This document shows, one piece after another, positions 27,769 through 37,635 of a stretch of 64,000 bases of DNA; the stretch's first letter is position 1; every line of letters starts with the position of its first letter. The stretch spans positions 186,001 through 250,000 of the forward strand of contig JADMKP010000007.1 in NCBI GenBank assembly GCA_015478775.1. Direction: 5' to 3'. This DNA is from Fermentimonas sp. GTDB lineage: Bacteria > Bacteroidota > Bacteroidia > Bacteroidales > Dysgonomonadaceae. Made by a program: the position numbers and the translations under genes. Under the pieces are notes generated by a model. That model made no database searches, was not told where the DNA came from, and saw nothing but the letters and a program-made list of their open reading frames with translations.

Positions 27769-27845
27769 TCGGGAAATAACATTAACTTTATTATATTATG
27801 TATTAATTTGTACAATGGTTGAATAACCTATAATACCTAAGTATT

Positions 27846-28397
27846 GTGAACATTGAGTTTAAGGACATAGCTTCAAAATATTCGGAACATCTAGATTCTC
27901 TTTTTTCTTATGCATTAAATATGGGCTTTAAAGAGCAGGAGATTATGGATGCTATACATGATGTCTTCTATAAATTGTGCATACAGCACTCGTCGTTAAA
28001 TGAGATATCTAATCTAAAGACTTATCTATTTAAATCGCTGCGAAACAGATTGATAGATTTATATAGATCTAATAAAGAATTCATTGGACTAAATAACGAC
28101 TATGATGAAAACCATAATATTTTGCCCTTTCAGTTAACTGCTTCTGGTGAAGATGAGTTAATAGAAAAAGAGGATTCAGAAGAAATAAAGAGTAAAGTGG
28201 AACATGTTTTAAATCAACTCACCAACAGGCAGCGAGAGATTGTTTACCTACGCTATATTCGTGAGTGTAGATATGAGGAAATTGCTGAGATTACGAATAT
28301 ATCCGTTGAGACGAGTAGGAATCTTGTGAGTAAGTCGCTAGCTAAATTAAAAAAATCTTCTCTGTCTCTTTCATTGTTTTTATCGATAATTAGTTAA
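27846..28397 (+). CDS. ECF RNA polymerase sigma factor of the PUL (FecI-like)
   Basis: A 183-residue sigma-70 family protein with region 2 ('NLKTYLFKSLRNRLIDLYR') and region 4 ('LTNRQREIVYLRYIRECRYEEIAE' quoted in part: NRQREIVYLRYIRECRYEEI), and a helix-turn-helix 'ISVETSRNLVSKSLAKL'. It starts at GTG. The following gene is a FecR-type anti-sigma factor and then a SusC with an STN domain, so the usual model is that substrate binding at SusC releases this sigma to transcribe the locus. This is inference from the arrangement, well known for FecI/FecR systems in Bacteroidetes. It marks the start of the polysaccharide utilisation locus. Confidence 0.92.
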   Translation: MNIEFKDIASKYSEHLDSLFSYALNMGFKEQEIMDAIHDVFYKLCIQHSSLNEISNLKTYLFKSLRNRLIDLYRSNKEFIGLNNDYDENHNILPFQLTASGEDELIEKEDSEEIKSKVEHVLNQLTNRQREIVYLRYIRECRYEEIAEITNISVETSRNLVSKSLAKLKKSSLSLSLFLSIIS

Positions 28398-28509
28398 TTT
28401 TATCACCATTCTCTTCATTTCTTGTAAATAAGCGTTATGTTTTCGATGTGAGAACGTCTATATAGTAAAGACTAATTAATATTGAATCGACAACATTAAC
28501 AAAAGTGCA

Positions 28510-29694
28510 ATGAAGATGGATGAGGGTAGTAATTTTATAAAGTATTTGAAGGATGAAAAGTTTATTGAATGGAAACTGTTGCCTTCAGATGAAATAGAAT
28601 TATTTTGGAATGAATATCTTGAAAAGTACCCTGATGAAAAAGCAAACATTGTTTTAGCTGAGGAGAGATTACGAGCCCTATATTCCTCAAAAAGCCAATT
28701 GTCTGTACATGAGAAAGATTTGTACATGAGAAAACTGGAAGAATCTTTGAGAAGCTATTCAAGAAAAAGAACAATTCGCAAGTATGTTTATATTGCTGCA
28801 GCATGTTTATCACTCTTACTTATTTCTGTTTTATATTTTAATAATGAAAATGATAAAAATGAGCCTGAATTGGTAATGTCACCCGATTATATTGTAGGTA
28901 ATGAATTAGAATCTGAGGATATACTTTTTACTACTGGCAATAACACATCATCATTCAGCAAGAATATTGAAATAGAAATACAAAGTGGCAACAGGGCTAA
29001 AATTAAAGGAGATGATTTAGTTGAAAGCGATATTGAAATTGCTCAAAACTCTATGAATAAACTTGTGGTGCCTTACGGAAAGCAATCTAAACTACAACTG
29101 CCCGATGGCACTAAGGTTTGGTTGAATTCTGGCTCTATACTTGAATTTCCTACCAACTTTGATGGTGAAACTGTTATGGTGAGGCTAACGGGAGAGATGT
29201 ACATTGAAGTGGAACCTGATAACAAAAGAGTATTTATTGTTAATACACCTGATTTTAATGTAAGAGTATTTGGAACAAAATTTAATGTTACCTCATATGA
29301 TAAATCTAATTCGTCTGTTGTATTAGTGGAAGGGAGTGTGGGACTGAGCTCCAACAAGAATAAAGAAATAATGCTGATACCTAGCGAGCAGGCTATCTTT
29401 ACAGAGACAGGCTACTTTAAGAGAGAAAGTGTTGATGTAAATTTGTTTACCAGTTGGAAAGATGGTTATCTGACATTCAACGAAACGCCTATTCTTGAGG
29501 CTCTTAAACAGATTGAAAGGTATTATAATTTATCGTTTAAGTTTGATGAAAACATTGCATTTAGAGGCAACACTTGCACAGGGAAGATAATATTGTCTGA
29601 CAATCTTGATAACGTACTAACTACCCTATCATTAATATCGTCTACAAATTACAAGAGAGAAAACAATTCTATTTACATATATAAAAACAAATAA
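28510..29694 (+). CDS. FecR family anti-sigma factor of the PUL
   Basis: A 394-residue inner membrane protein: N-terminal cytoplasmic part (about 1-94) for sigma binding, one membrane segment ('YVYIAAACLSLLLISVLYF', near 96-114), and a periplasmic part. The FecR domain shows 'VPYGKQSKLQLPDGTKVWLN', 'RLTGEMYIEVEPDN', 'FNVRVFGTKFNVTSYD' and 'VLVEGSVGLSS'. The C-terminal domain from about residue 325 ('ILEALKQIERYYNLSFKF') is the DUF4974-type STN-like part that contacts the transducer. It stands 112 bases after the sigma gene. Function: holds the sigma inactive until SusC signals. Confidence 0.93.
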   Translation: MKMDEGSNFIKYLKDEKFIEWKLLPSDEIELFWNEYLEKYPDEKANIVLAEERLRALYSSKSQLSVHEKDLYMRKLEESLRSYSRKRTIRKYVYIAAACLSLLLISVLYFNNENDKNEPELVMSPDYIVGNELESEDILFTTGNNTSSFSKNIEIEIQSGNRAKIKGDDLVESDIEIAQNSMNKLVVPYGKQSKLQLPDGTKVWLNSGSILEFPTNFDGETVMVRLTGEMYIEVEPDNKRVFIVNTPDFNVRVFGTKFNVTSYDKSNSSVVLVEGSVGLSSNKNKEIMLIPSEQAIFTETGYFKRESVDVNLFTSWKDGYLTFNETPILEALKQIERYYNLSFKFDENIAFRGNTCTGKIILSDNLDNVLTTLSLISSTNYKRENNSIYIYKNK

Positions 29695-29734
29695 ATAATA
29701 ATGCCTATGAACAATGTATATTTAAAGCAAAAAA

Positions 29735-29763
29735 GTCGAACGATATTCGCACTATCGTTCGAC
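29735..29763 (+). promoter_or_regulatory. Perfect 10-bp hairpin between fecR and susC genes
   Basis: GTCGAACGAT and ATCGTTCGAC pair perfectly around the loop ATTCGCACT. There is no T-run on the plus strand, so it is not a plain terminator for the fecR transcript. On the minus strand it is followed by six T. Possible roles are a transcript-end or processing site, or an operator in the susC leader. Confidence 0.6.
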
Positions 29764-29814
29764 CAAAATAATTCTAATTACCTCATATATTAATAATTAA
29801 AATCGTTTAAAGAT

Positions 29815-32800
29815 ATGAATAAAATTTCTATTGAGGGGGTCATCCCCATCGATAACTTAAAACATTTGCTGAAAATTATGAGAATAACTGTATTCCTATT
29901 TTTATTTAGCGTCCTGTTTGCACAGGCTTCGATAGGATATTCACAAAGTACAGAACTCAAAATAAGACTTAAATCGGCTTCAATTCAGGAGATATTGAAT
30001 GAAATTGAAAAAGAAAGTGATTATAGGTTTGTTTTTGATAGTAATACTAAAAAGATAGTAGATAAGACTGTTACTCTTTCAAACAATTCACTTAGTATTG
30101 AAGAAATATTGAGAGAGGTACTTTCTAATACTAACCTAGCATATAAGATATTAGACAATCAGATTGTTATTTATCGAGATGAAACTAAAAAGGTTACGGA
30201 AGATATCTCGAGTCTAATTTCAGAGATAATAACTCAACAGAAGCAGCAGGTGTCTGGTAGAATTACAGATCAGAATGGTGAGGCTATTATTGGTGCAAAT
30301 ATTATTGAAGTTGGCACTACTAATGGCACGGTTACCGATATAGATGGCAACTTTTCTATTGGAGTTGAGGAGAACGCTTTTTTGAATATTAGCTACATTG
30401 GATATTTAGAACAGACAATTAATACTTCGGGCAGAAATAATATAAATATTGTGCTTACGGAAGACACTAAAGCACTTGATGAGCTCATTGTTATTGGTTA
30501 TGGATCTGTGAGAAGGGGTGATGTAACTACATCCGTCTCTACTGTTTCTCTGGACGATTTAAATGAACGCCCAATAGTGTCAGCTGCACAAGCAATACAG
30601 GGTAAGGCAGCGGGTGTAAATGTATATAGACCAAGTGGTACACCGGGAGGTGAAATAGTAGTGCGTGTGCGTGGAACTACTTCTTTTAATGGTAGCAACG
30701 ACCCTCTTTATGTGGTTGATGGTGTTCCGGTTGATAATATAAACTTTCTTTCTCCAACTGATATTTCAGGTATTCAGATTCTTAAGGATGCATCTTCGGC
30801 AGCTATTTATGGTTCGCGTGCTGCAAATGGCGTAGTACTTATAACTACCCGTCAGGCCTCTGGGGAAGCTAAAATATCTGCAAATATTCAGATGGGTCTA
30901 AGCAGGGTAAGCAACCCAATTGAGTCTCTTAATGCCAGTCAGTATAAAGATTTAATAGATGAGCTCAGACCTGGTGCTATTCCGGAAGGAATAACCGATA
31001 GAACAGATTGGTTTAAAGAAGTATATGGAACAGGAATTACTCAGAACTACCAATTACAAGTTTCTGATGGTAATGAACGATTGAGATACTTTATTTCTGG
31101 TGGATACTTGGATGAACAAGGAGTTTTGAGTTCAGCCTTTTTTAAAAGATTTAATTTCAGAACTAATGTTGAGAGTCAGATAAGAAGTTGGCTTCATTTT
31201 GGGGTAAACGTATCTTACTCAGACAATACAAGCAATGCAGTAACAACCGGACAGGGCTCTAATCGTGGAGGGGTTGTTTTGGCTGTAGTAAATCTTCCTA
31301 CTTCTGCAACTATTATAAATGAGCAAAGTGGTTTGTATAACCGTCTTTTTTATGGACAGAATATTGCTAATCCCATAGAGGAAATAGAAAACGGCAAGAA
31401 TAATAAAAATAATGAGAACCGACTAATTGGATCGGCAAATGCAACTATAACTTTTATGCCAGAGCTTAATCTTAAGTCTTCATTCACTTTAGATCGTCGT
31501 AATGGCAAAAACACAGGATTCACTCCCCCATCTCATGGTGCAGACCGAAATGATTGGGGTAATGCATGGGATACCCGCAATATGAATTCATTAATGGTGT
31601 TTGATAATGTGATGACATATAAAAACACATTTGCAGAGAAGCACAACTTTGAGGCTATGGCTGGTACTTCTTGGACAGACTCGCAATGGTCGCAAAGCTA
31701 CATAAATGGTTCACATTTTAAAGACGGAAGCATTAGAACTCTTAATGCAGCAAATAAAATTGGATGGGACAATACAGGTTCAAGTGCATCACAATGGGGA
31801 ATTTTTTCAATGTTTGGTAGACTATCATATAATTATGAGAGTAAGTATCTGTTTACTTTTAATATAAGAGAAGATGGATCTACTAAACTACATCCCGACC
31901 ACAGGTGGGGCACATTCCCTTCTATGTCTGCAGCATGGCGCTTATCATCAGAGGGTTTTATGCAGGATATCGACTGGGTAGACGACCTGAAGGTAAGAGG
32001 TGGCTGGGGTCAAACAGGTAACCAATCTGGTATTGGTGATTTTGCTTATTTACAAAGGTATAACATAACCAGACAAGCATGGTTTGAAACTGGTAAAGAA
32101 GATTCTCTACCATTAATTACACAGGCTAATTTAAGAACATCTGATCTTACATGGGAAACTACAAATCAGTATAACATCGGTGTGGATGCAACTCTTATTA
32201 GCAACAGATTAACGCTTGCAATGGATTGGTATTACAAACGTACCAAAGATATGCTAATGTATGTTTCACTTCCTTCGGGAGCGGCAGCGGCTACTGAGAT
32301 TGTAAGGAATGAAGGTGAAATGATAAACAGAGGATTTGAGTTCACTGTTGATTCAAGAAATATAACCGGGGACTTTAACTGGGATACAAATTTCAATATT
32401 TCTTTTAACAAGAATCGACTTGAAAGTCTCGAGCTTCAGCAAATATATTATGCGGCTGAAACTACTCAGGCATTTCATCAGACACGAGTTGTACGCAACG
32501 AACCTGGTCGCCCACTCGGAGGATTTTATGGATATATAAGTGATGGCGTAGACACTGAAACAGGTGAATTAATGTATCGCGATATAAATGAAGATGGCAA
32601 AATAACAGCTTCTGATAAAACATATATTGGTGATCCAAATCCTTTATTTACATATGGTCTAACAAACACTTTCTCGTATAAGGGATTCAATTTAAATATC
32701 TTTATACAAGGTTCTGTTGGTAATGATATTTTCAATGCTTCGAAGGGTGATACGCAAGGTATGTACGACCTAAAGAACCAATCTGTTGAAGTACTTAAGC

Positions 32801-33126
32801 GTTGGAGAACACCTGGAATGGTTACCGACATTCCAAAAGCTGGTTTTAACCTTCAACCATCAAGTTACTTTGTTGAAGATGGAAGCTATCTTAGAGTAAA
32901 GGATATTTCACTTTCTTATGATTTAGCAAGTAATGTGCTATCTCGTGCGGGAATCTCTCGTTTGCAACCTTTTGTAACAGTGAGCAATCTAGTAACTATT
33001 ACTAAATATAGCGGCATGGACCCTGAAGTTAATCAGTGGGGCAACAGTGGGGCAGTTCAGGGAATAGACTGGGGAACATACCCTCATAGTAAAACGGTTG
33101 TATTTGGAGTAAATGTTGAATTTTAA
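29815..33126 (+). CDS. SusC/RagA family TonB-dependent outer membrane transporter with STN domain
   Basis: An 1103-residue outer membrane importer that moves oligosaccharides bound by its SusD lid into the periplasm using TonB energy. Order: signal sequence (about 23-44), STN signalling domain (about 45-125, 'IRLKSASIQEILNEIEKES'), a CarboxypepD-regulatory-like domain ('VSGRITDQNGEAIIGANI'), TonB-box/plug start ('LDELIVIGYGSVRRGDVTTS'), plug ('AIQGKAAGVNV', 'DPLYVVDGVPVDN') and a 22-strand barrel ending in 'VVFGVNVEF'. The STN domain ties it to the upstream FecI/FecR pair. The susD gene follows after 14 bases. Full length, no defects. Confidence 0.96.
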   Translation: MNKISIEGVIPIDNLKHLLKIMRITVFLFLFSVLFAQASIGYSQSTELKIRLKSASIQEILNEIEKESDYRFVFDSNTKKIVDKTVTLSNNSLSIEEILREVLSNTNLAYKILDNQIVIYRDETKKVTEDISSLISEIITQQKQQVSGRITDQNGEAIIGANIIEVGTTNGTVTDIDGNFSIGVEENAFLNISYIGYLEQTINTSGRNNINIVLTEDTKALDELIVIGYGSVRRGDVTTSVSTVSLDDLNERPIVSAAQAIQGKAAGVNVYRPSGTPGGEIVVRVRGTTSFNGSNDPLYVVDGVPVDNINFLSPTDISGIQILKDASSAAIYGSRAANGVVLITTRQASGEAKISANIQMGLSRVSNPIESLNASQYKDLIDELRPGAIPEGITDRTDWFKEVYGTGITQNYQLQVSDGNERLRYFISGGYLDEQGVLSSAFFKRFNFRTNVESQIRSWLHFGVNVSYSDNTSNAVTTGQGSNRGGVVLAVVNLPTSATIINEQSGLYNRLFYGQNIANPIEEIENGKNNKNNENRLIGSANATITFMPELNLKSSFTLDRRNGKNTGFTPPSHGADRNDWGNAWDTRNMNSLMVFDNVMTYKNTFAEKHNFEAMAGTSWTDSQWSQSYINGSHFKDGSIRTLNAANKIGWDNTGSSASQWGIFSMFGRLSYNYESKYLFTFNIREDGSTKLHPDHRWGTFPSMSAAWRLSSEGFMQDIDWVDDLKVRGGWGQTGNQSGIGDFAYLQRYNITRQAWFETGKEDSLPLITQANLRTSDLTWETTNQYNIGVDATLISNRLTLAMDWYYKRTKDMLMYVSLPSGAAAATEIVRNEGEMINRGFEFTVDSRNITGDFNWDTNFNISFNKNRLESLELQQIYYAAETTQAFHQTRVVRNEPGRPLGGFYGYISDGVDTETGELMYRDINEDGKITASDKTYIGDPNPLFTYGLTNTFSYKGFNLNIFIQGSVGNDIFNASKGDTQGMYDLKNQSVEVLKRWRTPGMVTDIPKAGFNLQPSSYFVEDGSYLRVKDISLSYDLASNVLSRAGISRLQPFVTVSNLVTITKYSGMDPEVNQWGNSGAVQGIDWGTYPHSKTVVFGVNVEF

Positions 33127-33140
33127 ACTTCTAGAAAGTA

Positions 33141-34679
33141 ATGAAAACAAAATATATAATAATAATTGCACTAGCTATAACACTGGCTTCATGTTCGCTC
33201 GATTATGAGCCACTTGACACCTATTCTGATTTAACAGAAGGGGTGAGCGAAGATAGCATTCAGGTTGTATTTAAAGATAAAGCTGCTGTTTTATCTCACA
33301 GACAAACTTTACTAAACTTATACAAAAACGGACAGGAGCATTGGTATCTGGACTTACTACTGCTTTCTGAATCTCACTCTGATAATGCCTATGCAGGTGC
33401 TCCCAATGCTGAGACTACTCCTTTTGAAGTAAACTCAATTGAAGGCTCTAATACAAATCTTAGACGCGACTGGAATAGCCATATGGGCAATATTGCACAG
33501 GCCAACAGACTTATTAATAATATAGATCAAGTTGATGATGCATCATTAACTGCCGCTGAGAAATCACAGTATAAAGCAGAAGCTAAGATTTTGAGGGCAA
33601 TGATTTATTTTGATATGGTAAGGATTTGGGGAAATGTGCCACTTGTAACTACTTCGGCTGGCGATATTACATCTGAAACAATAAAAGACGTTTATCCTGC
33701 ATACTTCCCTCCTCAGGCTGATCCATTGACTATTTATCAACAAATTGAGGAAGATTTATTAGAGGGTTTACAAAATGCTCCTAATAATAATCCTAACGAC
33801 AAGACTCAATTCTCTAAATCGGTAGCTCGCGCTCTATTAGCAAAAGTATATGCTGAGAAGCCTTTGAGGGATTATGATAAGGTTATTAAGTACGCAGATG
33901 AGCTTGCTGCAGACGGTTTTTCACTTGTTGATAATTACAGTATTCTGTTTGATGTAATATTAATTGATCCAAACTCTCCTCCTTCTCAAGAGAACAGGGC
34001 TATTGACGCAAAACTCCGAAACACTAGTGAGAGTATATTTGAAGCTCAATATTTCCCAGGTAACACTAACTGGGTTACATGGATGTTTGGAAGACCGCTT
34101 GACGACTGGAACTTTTACTTCACTTTTCTCAAATGGATTACTCCATCGCGTGATCTTATTAAAGCATATAATAGTGAGCCTGGTGATTTGAGATATGAAC
34201 AGGGAGTTGTGTTTTATCAAACTGATTGGAGTGTTTATTATCCTGCTAGCAACTACGCGTTTATGTATAAAACCCGCAGTGCTTATAATAGCATTATAAA
34301 GATGCGCTATGCCGATATTCTTTTATTAAAAGCCGAAGCACTTATTAGTAAAGGAGATTATAGTGCTGCATCTCAAATCATTAATCAAACACGCCGTAGA
34401 GCAGGATTAGCAGATCTTCCTGCATCAGCAATTTCAAGTAAGGACGCTATTCAAAAAGCATACTTGAAAGAGAGACGACTTGAGCTCGCTCTGGAAGGCC
34501 ATCGTTGGTTTGATCTTGTACGGCTAGATAAGGTTGAAGAGGTAATGAATGCAGTTTATGCAAAGGATGAGGGTCGCCCTGCACAGATTTATCCATATAC
34601 AAGCCTTTCATATATTTTGCCAATTCCACAAGATGTGATTGATCAGAATCCCAACCTTGTACAGAATCCCGGATATTAA
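33141..34679 (+). CDS. SusD/RagB family surface glycan-binding lipoprotein
   Basis: A 512-residue lipoprotein (lipobox 'ITLASC', Cys 18) that caps the SusC barrel and binds the glycan at the cell surface. SusD landmarks: 'WNSHMGNIAQANRLINNID', 'AEAKILRAMIYFDMVRIWGNVPL' (quoted in part: AKILRAMIYFDMVRIWGNVP), 'SVARALLAKVYAEK' (TPR-like helices), and the C-terminal 'LKERRLELALEGHRWFDLVRL' (quoted in part: LKERRLELALEGHRWFDLVR) and 'YILPIPQDVIDQNPNLVQNPGY' (quoted in part: PIPQDVIDQNPNLVQNPGY). It is next to susC with a 14-base gap, so the two are co-translated from one transcript. Confidence 0.96.
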   Translation: MKTKYIIIIALAITLASCSLDYEPLDTYSDLTEGVSEDSIQVVFKDKAAVLSHRQTLLNLYKNGQEHWYLDLLLLSESHSDNAYAGAPNAETTPFEVNSIEGSNTNLRRDWNSHMGNIAQANRLINNIDQVDDASLTAAEKSQYKAEAKILRAMIYFDMVRIWGNVPLVTTSAGDITSETIKDVYPAYFPPQADPLTIYQQIEEDLLEGLQNAPNNNPNDKTQFSKSVARALLAKVYAEKPLRDYDKVIKYADELAADGFSLVDNYSILFDVILIDPNSPPSQENRAIDAKLRNTSESIFEAQYFPGNTNWVTWMFGRPLDDWNFYFTFLKWITPSRDLIKAYNSEPGDLRYEQGVVFYQTDWSVYYPASNYAFMYKTRSAYNSIIKMRYADILLLKAEALISKGDYSAASQIINQTRRRAGLADLPASAISSKDAIQKAYLKERRLELALEGHRWFDLVRLDKVEEVMNAVYAKDEGRPAQIYPYTSLSYILPIPQDVIDQNPNLVQNPGY

Positions 34680-34713
34680 TGGTGTAATCAATTAAATCAA
34701 AATGATATTCGAT

Positions 34714-36114
34714 ATGAAAACAATATATAAAATTTTAATTACAGCTGTAGTAATGACATTGGTCTTTGCTTCGTGCGACGATTCTTATGGTCCTCGAAAG
34801 GAATCAGTGCCACAATTTATTTCAGCTTCTGCAACACCGGGGACATTTAATTTTGGTGATACTATTACTTTATCGGTAAATATTATTGATCCCGCAACTA
34901 ATCTTTCTACCCTATTTTATGAGGTTATAGATAATGGCAAAGTAATTACTACGGGTAGTGTTCCTCTAAATGGAGATAGCGCTGAATTAGATTTTCTAGT
35001 TTATATGCCACTTATAAAAGATCAATCTGATAATGCCCCTATACAAATAAATCTTATTGCACAAAACGTGCTTAAAGGTGTGTCTCACCATGTGGTGGAA
35101 GGGCTTATGGGTAAACGTCCTGTATATGAACTGTTGTATCTGGTTACAGAAAACGGAACTGTTGTACCACTTGAGTCATCAGATGCCGACAAGAATAGGT
35201 TTGAAGCCACAGAGCTTATACTAGACCCAACATTTAGATATAAGATAGCACATAAGCTGCATAGCGATAATAGTATAGATTACAGCAGTCATGTATATGG
35301 TAATGTTGGAGGGAGAATAGGGATGATTGGCGAAAATGGCGAATCGGCTTTTGCGTATATACCAGATGTTGAATATACAAAGACTTTTACTTTTTACAAT
35401 TTACCACTATTTACTACAATGGTGGGTGACAATCTGGGCGCAGACGACCTAGCTCTAAGCAGTTTTGGCAGTGAAGATATTGATAATGAAACCTTCCGCA
35501 CAATTACACGTACTCTCGAGCAAGGTAAGTCGTATACTCTATTTGGAGTATTGGGTGATAGTGAAAACATCTATAATGTCGATTTCTTTGAGCGTGAGTC
35601 GGATAGCAAAGTTAAATTTCTTGGCAATACTGGCGAGTATACTATCTATTTTAATCCTGTTAGAAAAAACATATTTGTGGGGCCAGATGACCCATCTTAT
35701 CCAGATTATCTTTTGGCAAGTGGCTGGGGATTAGGGTATCCAACAAATGTTACTTCTGCTGAGATTGGTGCCGTTTATTCGGGACATAACCGTACGCATA
35801 CAAACTGGGGATTTGGTAACGTTCTTAACTATGTTTTGTTACGTAAAACTGGTGATAATATTTATCAAGGTACTTTTTATACTCCTGGCGAGCACGATCA
35901 TTATGCTGGCTTTAAACTCTTTGAAAATACCGGATGGGGAAATGAAAAGAAAGCTGGTGACTTCACATTCACTGGTGAGCAAATTATCAGTGGTGATAAC
36001 GACTGGACAGTTTCCAACTCAGAGGGTGACCCAATTATTGAGTCTGCTAATTATAGGTTTACTGTAAATCTTAATAATAACACAGTACACATAGAAAAAA
36101 TAACATTGAACTAA
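34714..36114 (+). CDS. SusE/SusF-like surface glycan-binding lipoprotein (first of two)
   Basis: A lipoprotein of 466 residues from the ATG at 34714 (MKTIYKIL...); the track start at 34702 adds only four residues before an ordinary signal peptide. Lipobox 'LVFASC'. An N-terminal Ig-like domain ('SVPQFISASATPGTFNFGDT') is followed by two or more beta-sandwich domains, and the last one holds several tryptophans ('GHNRTHTNWGFGN', 'ENTGWGNEKKAG') as expected for sugar stacking. Position between susD and the GH30 gene, with only one base between its stop and the next ATG, supports a role in holding the glycan at the cell surface. It resembles the protein encoded at 37636 in domain order. Confidence 0.85.
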   Translation: MKTIYKILITAVVMTLVFASCDDSYGPRKESVPQFISASATPGTFNFGDTITLSVNIIDPATNLSTLFYEVIDNGKVITTGSVPLNGDSAELDFLVYMPLIKDQSDNAPIQINLIAQNVLKGVSHHVVEGLMGKRPVYELLYLVTENGTVVPLESSDADKNRFEATELILDPTFRYKIAHKLHSDNSIDYSSHVYGNVGGRIGMIGENGESAFAYIPDVEYTKTFTFYNLPLFTTMVGDNLGADDLALSSFGSEDIDNETFRTITRTLEQGKSYTLFGVLGDSENIYNVDFFERESDSKVKFLGNTGEYTIYFNPVRKNIFVGPDDPSYPDYLLASGWGLGYPTNVTSAEIGAVYSGHNRTHTNWGFGNVLNYVLLRKTGDNIYQGTFYTPGEHDHYAGFKLFENTGWGNEKKAGDFTFTGEQIISGDNDWTVSNSEGDPIIESANYRFTVNLNNNTVHIEKITLN

Positions 36115-36115
36115 T

Positions 36116-37612
36116 ATGAACTTACTTAACTATTTGAAACTTTTTGTGCTATTTCTGGCACTATGCAGCTCTTCATGTGAAAAGAAGAGTACAGATATTA
36201 AAAATAATGGAAATGAGCCAGAGTTGCCAGTTAAAGGCGATGTAACCATATATGTTACTACAAATAACAGGTCGCAGGACTTTAATAAGCAAGCTAAAGA
36301 TTTTAGTAGCAAAAGCAATATGTCTCCCACTACTATTAAGCTAAACCCCTCTGAGCGTCATCAAACAATGGATGGCTTTGGAGCAGCAATAACGGGTTCA
36401 ACTGCTTTTAACCTGTTGCAAATGACGCAGGAGAACAGAACTAAATTCCTTAAAGAGACTTTCTCTGATACCGAGGGAATGGGTCAAAGCTATGTTAGAA
36501 TTTCAATTGGTTGTTCAGATTTCTCATTAAGTGAATATAGTCTATGCGACATTCCCGGTATAGAGAACTTTGGATTAACATCAGAAGAAAACGATTACGT
36601 TATTCCAATTCTAAAGGAGATACTTGCTATAAATCCCAATCTTAAGATAATGGGATCACCTTGGACTCCTCCGCAATGGATGAAAGTAAATAATTTAACA
36701 GATTTGCAGCCATTTAACTCATGGACAAGCGGTCAGCTAAATCCTACATATTATGGTGATTATGCTACCTATTTTGTAAAATGGATTCAAGCTCTCAACC
36801 AGCATGGCATCAAAATTTACTCAGTAACTCCTCAAAACGAACCATTGAACAGAGGGAACTCAGCATCTCTTTATATGGGATGGGAAGAGCAGTATGAATT
36901 TGTGCAAAACCATTTGGTACCTAAGCTCAAAGAGGCATCATTAGACACAAAAATATATCTATTCGACCATAATTACAATTATGATAATATGGCAGATCAG
37001 AATGGATATCCAATGAAGATATATGATGCAGGAATTGATTCTGAACTAGTAGCTGGAGCTGCATACCATAATTACGGTGGTGATAAGTCGGAATTATTAA
37101 AAGTACAGCAGAGATACCCAAATCGTGAACTGGTTTTCACCGAAACCTCAATTGGCACTTGGAATGATGGACGAAATCTTCAGGTGAGATTAATTGAGGA
37201 TATGCGTGAAGTGGCCTTGGGCACAGTAAATAATGGCTGTAAAGCGGTAATTGTATGGAATCTGATGCTCGACAGTGATCGTGGTCCTAATCGCGAAGGT
37301 GGTTGCCAAACGTGTTATGGCGCAGTAGATATCGACCGCTCTAATTTTTCTACTATCACCCGCAATTCGCACTATTATATAATGGGCCATTTATCATCTG
37401 TAGTAAAACCAGGTGCAGTTAGAATCGGAACAACTGGTTTCTCCGAATCGGGATTCGTTCATTCTGCTTTTGAGAATACCAACGGAACATATGCAGTTGT
37501 ATTGCTTAACAGTACTGCTACTGCAAAAAACATAACTTTAGATGATGGTAAGAATCACTTCAGTTATGAGGTTCCTGCAAGTTCGGTTGTTTCTTATCAA
37601 TGGAAAAAGTAG
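36116..37612 (+). CDS. GH30 family glycoside hydrolase lipoprotein (probable beta-1,6-glucanase/glucosylceramidase type)
   Basis: A 498-residue lipoprotein (lipobox 'LCSSSC'). The GH30 (beta/alpha)8 barrel begins at 'RHQTMDGFGAAITGSTAFNL', with 'SYVRISIGCSDFSLSEYS' and 'KIMGSPWTPPQWMK'. The acid/base is Glu 242 in 'TPQNEP' and the nucleophile Glu 343 in 'VFTETSIG'. The side beta domain follows ('SSVVKPGAVRIGTT', 'YAVVLLNSTATAKN'). Sequence style fits subfamily 3 (beta-1,6-glucan or glucosylceramide). In the PUL it would cut the glycan at the cell surface before SusC import. No GH3 beta-glucosidase follows, so final breakdown must use an enzyme encoded elsewhere. Substrate is inferred. Confidence 0.92.
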   Translation: MNLLNYLKLFVLFLALCSSSCEKKSTDIKNNGNEPELPVKGDVTIYVTTNNRSQDFNKQAKDFSSKSNMSPTTIKLNPSERHQTMDGFGAAITGSTAFNLLQMTQENRTKFLKETFSDTEGMGQSYVRISIGCSDFSLSEYSLCDIPGIENFGLTSEENDYVIPILKEILAINPNLKIMGSPWTPPQWMKVNNLTDLQPFNSWTSGQLNPTYYGDYATYFVKWIQALNQHGIKIYSVTPQNEPLNRGNSASLYMGWEEQYEFVQNHLVPKLKEASLDTKIYLFDHNYNYDNMADQNGYPMKIYDAGIDSELVAGAAYHNYGGDKSELLKVQQRYPNRELVFTETSIGTWNDGRNLQVRLIEDMREVALGTVNNGCKAVIVWNLMLDSDRGPNREGGCQTCYGAVDIDRSNFSTITRNSHYYIMGHLSSVVKPGAVRIGTTGFSESGFVHSAFENTNGTYAVVLLNSTATAKNITLDDGKNHFSYEVPASSVVSYQWKK

Positions 37613-37635
37613 TAATCTAACAACATTAATAAAAT

